NCBI GenBank assembly: GCA_945957305.1
Contig: CAMFLN010000293.1
Location: 1-5,449 of the forward strand
From: an uncultured Planctomycetaceae bacterium
Lineage (GTDB): Bacteria > Planctomycetota > Planctomycetia > Pirellulales > JACPPG01
Direction of reading: 5' to 3'
DNA length: 5,449 nucleotides
The notes under the pieces are model-generated. The model did no database searches, had not been told where the DNA came from, and saw only the letters and a program-made list of their open reading frames with translations. The position numbers and the translations under genes are program-made. Shown here piece after piece: positions 5,173 to 5,449 of the stretch; position 1 is the first letter of the stretch; the number at the start of each line of letters is the position of its first letter.

Positions 5173-5449
5173 GTGAAATTCCAAATCTTTCACAACCCTA
5201 TCGATGCGACGGAGTCGCCCGGCCCGCTCAGGTCGCGGGCCTTGTGCTTCCTGGGGATCCTGCTGATCTGGCTGGGTGCATTTTGTGTCGCACGCGCTAA
5301 TGAGCCCGGCACGCAAGCTGACCTGGAATTCTTTGAAAAGCAGATACGCCCGCTTCTTGTCGAGCATTGCTACGAGTGCCATAGCGCCTCAAAGGCGAAA
5401 GGCAATCTGCGCCTGGATACGGCCGAGAGCTGGTTGCGCGGCGGCGATT
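5173..5449 (+). CDS. Planctomycete cytochrome c (PSCyt1-type) protein, N-terminal part (cut by right window edge)
   Basis: 92 codons are present and the frame runs off the right edge. After a hydrophobic signal segment (about 24-38, probable cleavage near VARA at 39-42) the protein reads FFEKQIRPLLVEHCYECHS. It carries a CxxCH covalent haem-binding motif (Cys 66, Cys 69, His 70), then KAKGNLRLDTAESWLRGGD. This is the start of the PSCyt1 domain, which in planctomycetes usually begins large proteins that continue with DUF1549 and DUF1553 domains; the missing part cannot be checked. The protein is exported, since haem is attached outside the cytoplasm. Start choice is uncertain: GTG 5173 has a weak GGA 9 nt upstream, while ATG 5122 in the same frame has no ribosome binding site and overlaps a possible -10. 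It is divergent from the toroid repeat-protein gene. Confidence 0.85.
   Translation, partial: MKFQIFHNPIDATESPGPLRSRALCFLGILLIWLGAFCVARANEPGTQADLEFFEKQIRPLLVEHCYECHSASKAKGNLRLDTAESWLRGGD

Noticed and set aside
4981..5382. 133-codon minus-strand frame across the spacer and cytochrome gene
   Set aside because: It is antisense to the signal peptide and CYECH motif of the PSCyt1-type protein and has no family resemblance.

Overview
The window looks like chromosomal DNA from a member of the Planctomycetota, probably a Pirellulales-type organism. The evidence is the set of families present: a DUF1559 pseudopilin-like protein with the H-X9-DG signature, a PEP-CTERM surface protein, a small regulatory-like lipoprotein overlapping the DUF1559 gene, an exported squalene-cyclase-fold repeat protein, and the N-terminus of a planctomycete cytochrome c (PSCyt1) protein with a CYECH haem site. 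Assignments come from reading motifs in the translations; no database search was possible.

Left part, minus strand (1-1188): a PEP-CTERM protein (GTG start at 1188) is followed 104 bp later by an exported DUF4198-like protein that runs off the left edge. A spacer of about 790 bp without a convincing protein gene (1189-1981) separates this pair from a plus-strand operon. The spacer holds two well-formed, divergent sigma70-type promoters (1585-1612 minus, 1674-1701 plus). It also holds a near-palindrome resembling a Fur 7-1-7 box just after the plus promoter (1715-1731), and several hairpins.

Centre, plus strand (1982-3580): DUF1559 protein, transthyretin-like lipoprotein (26-bp overlap), then a 58-residue HemP-family hemin-uptake protein. 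With the Fur-like box upstream, the working hypothesis is an iron-responsive operon that joins a surface or pseudopilin module to HemP. This is the most interesting part of the window.

Right part: a minus-strand prenyltransferase/squalene-oxidase-repeat protein (3711-4856) converges on hemP. It is divergent from the PSCyt1-type gene that starts near 5173 and is cut by the right edge. The divergent spacer (4857-5172) contains three perfect inverted repeats. No tRNA, rRNA, CRISPR array, insertion sequence or phage gene was seen.
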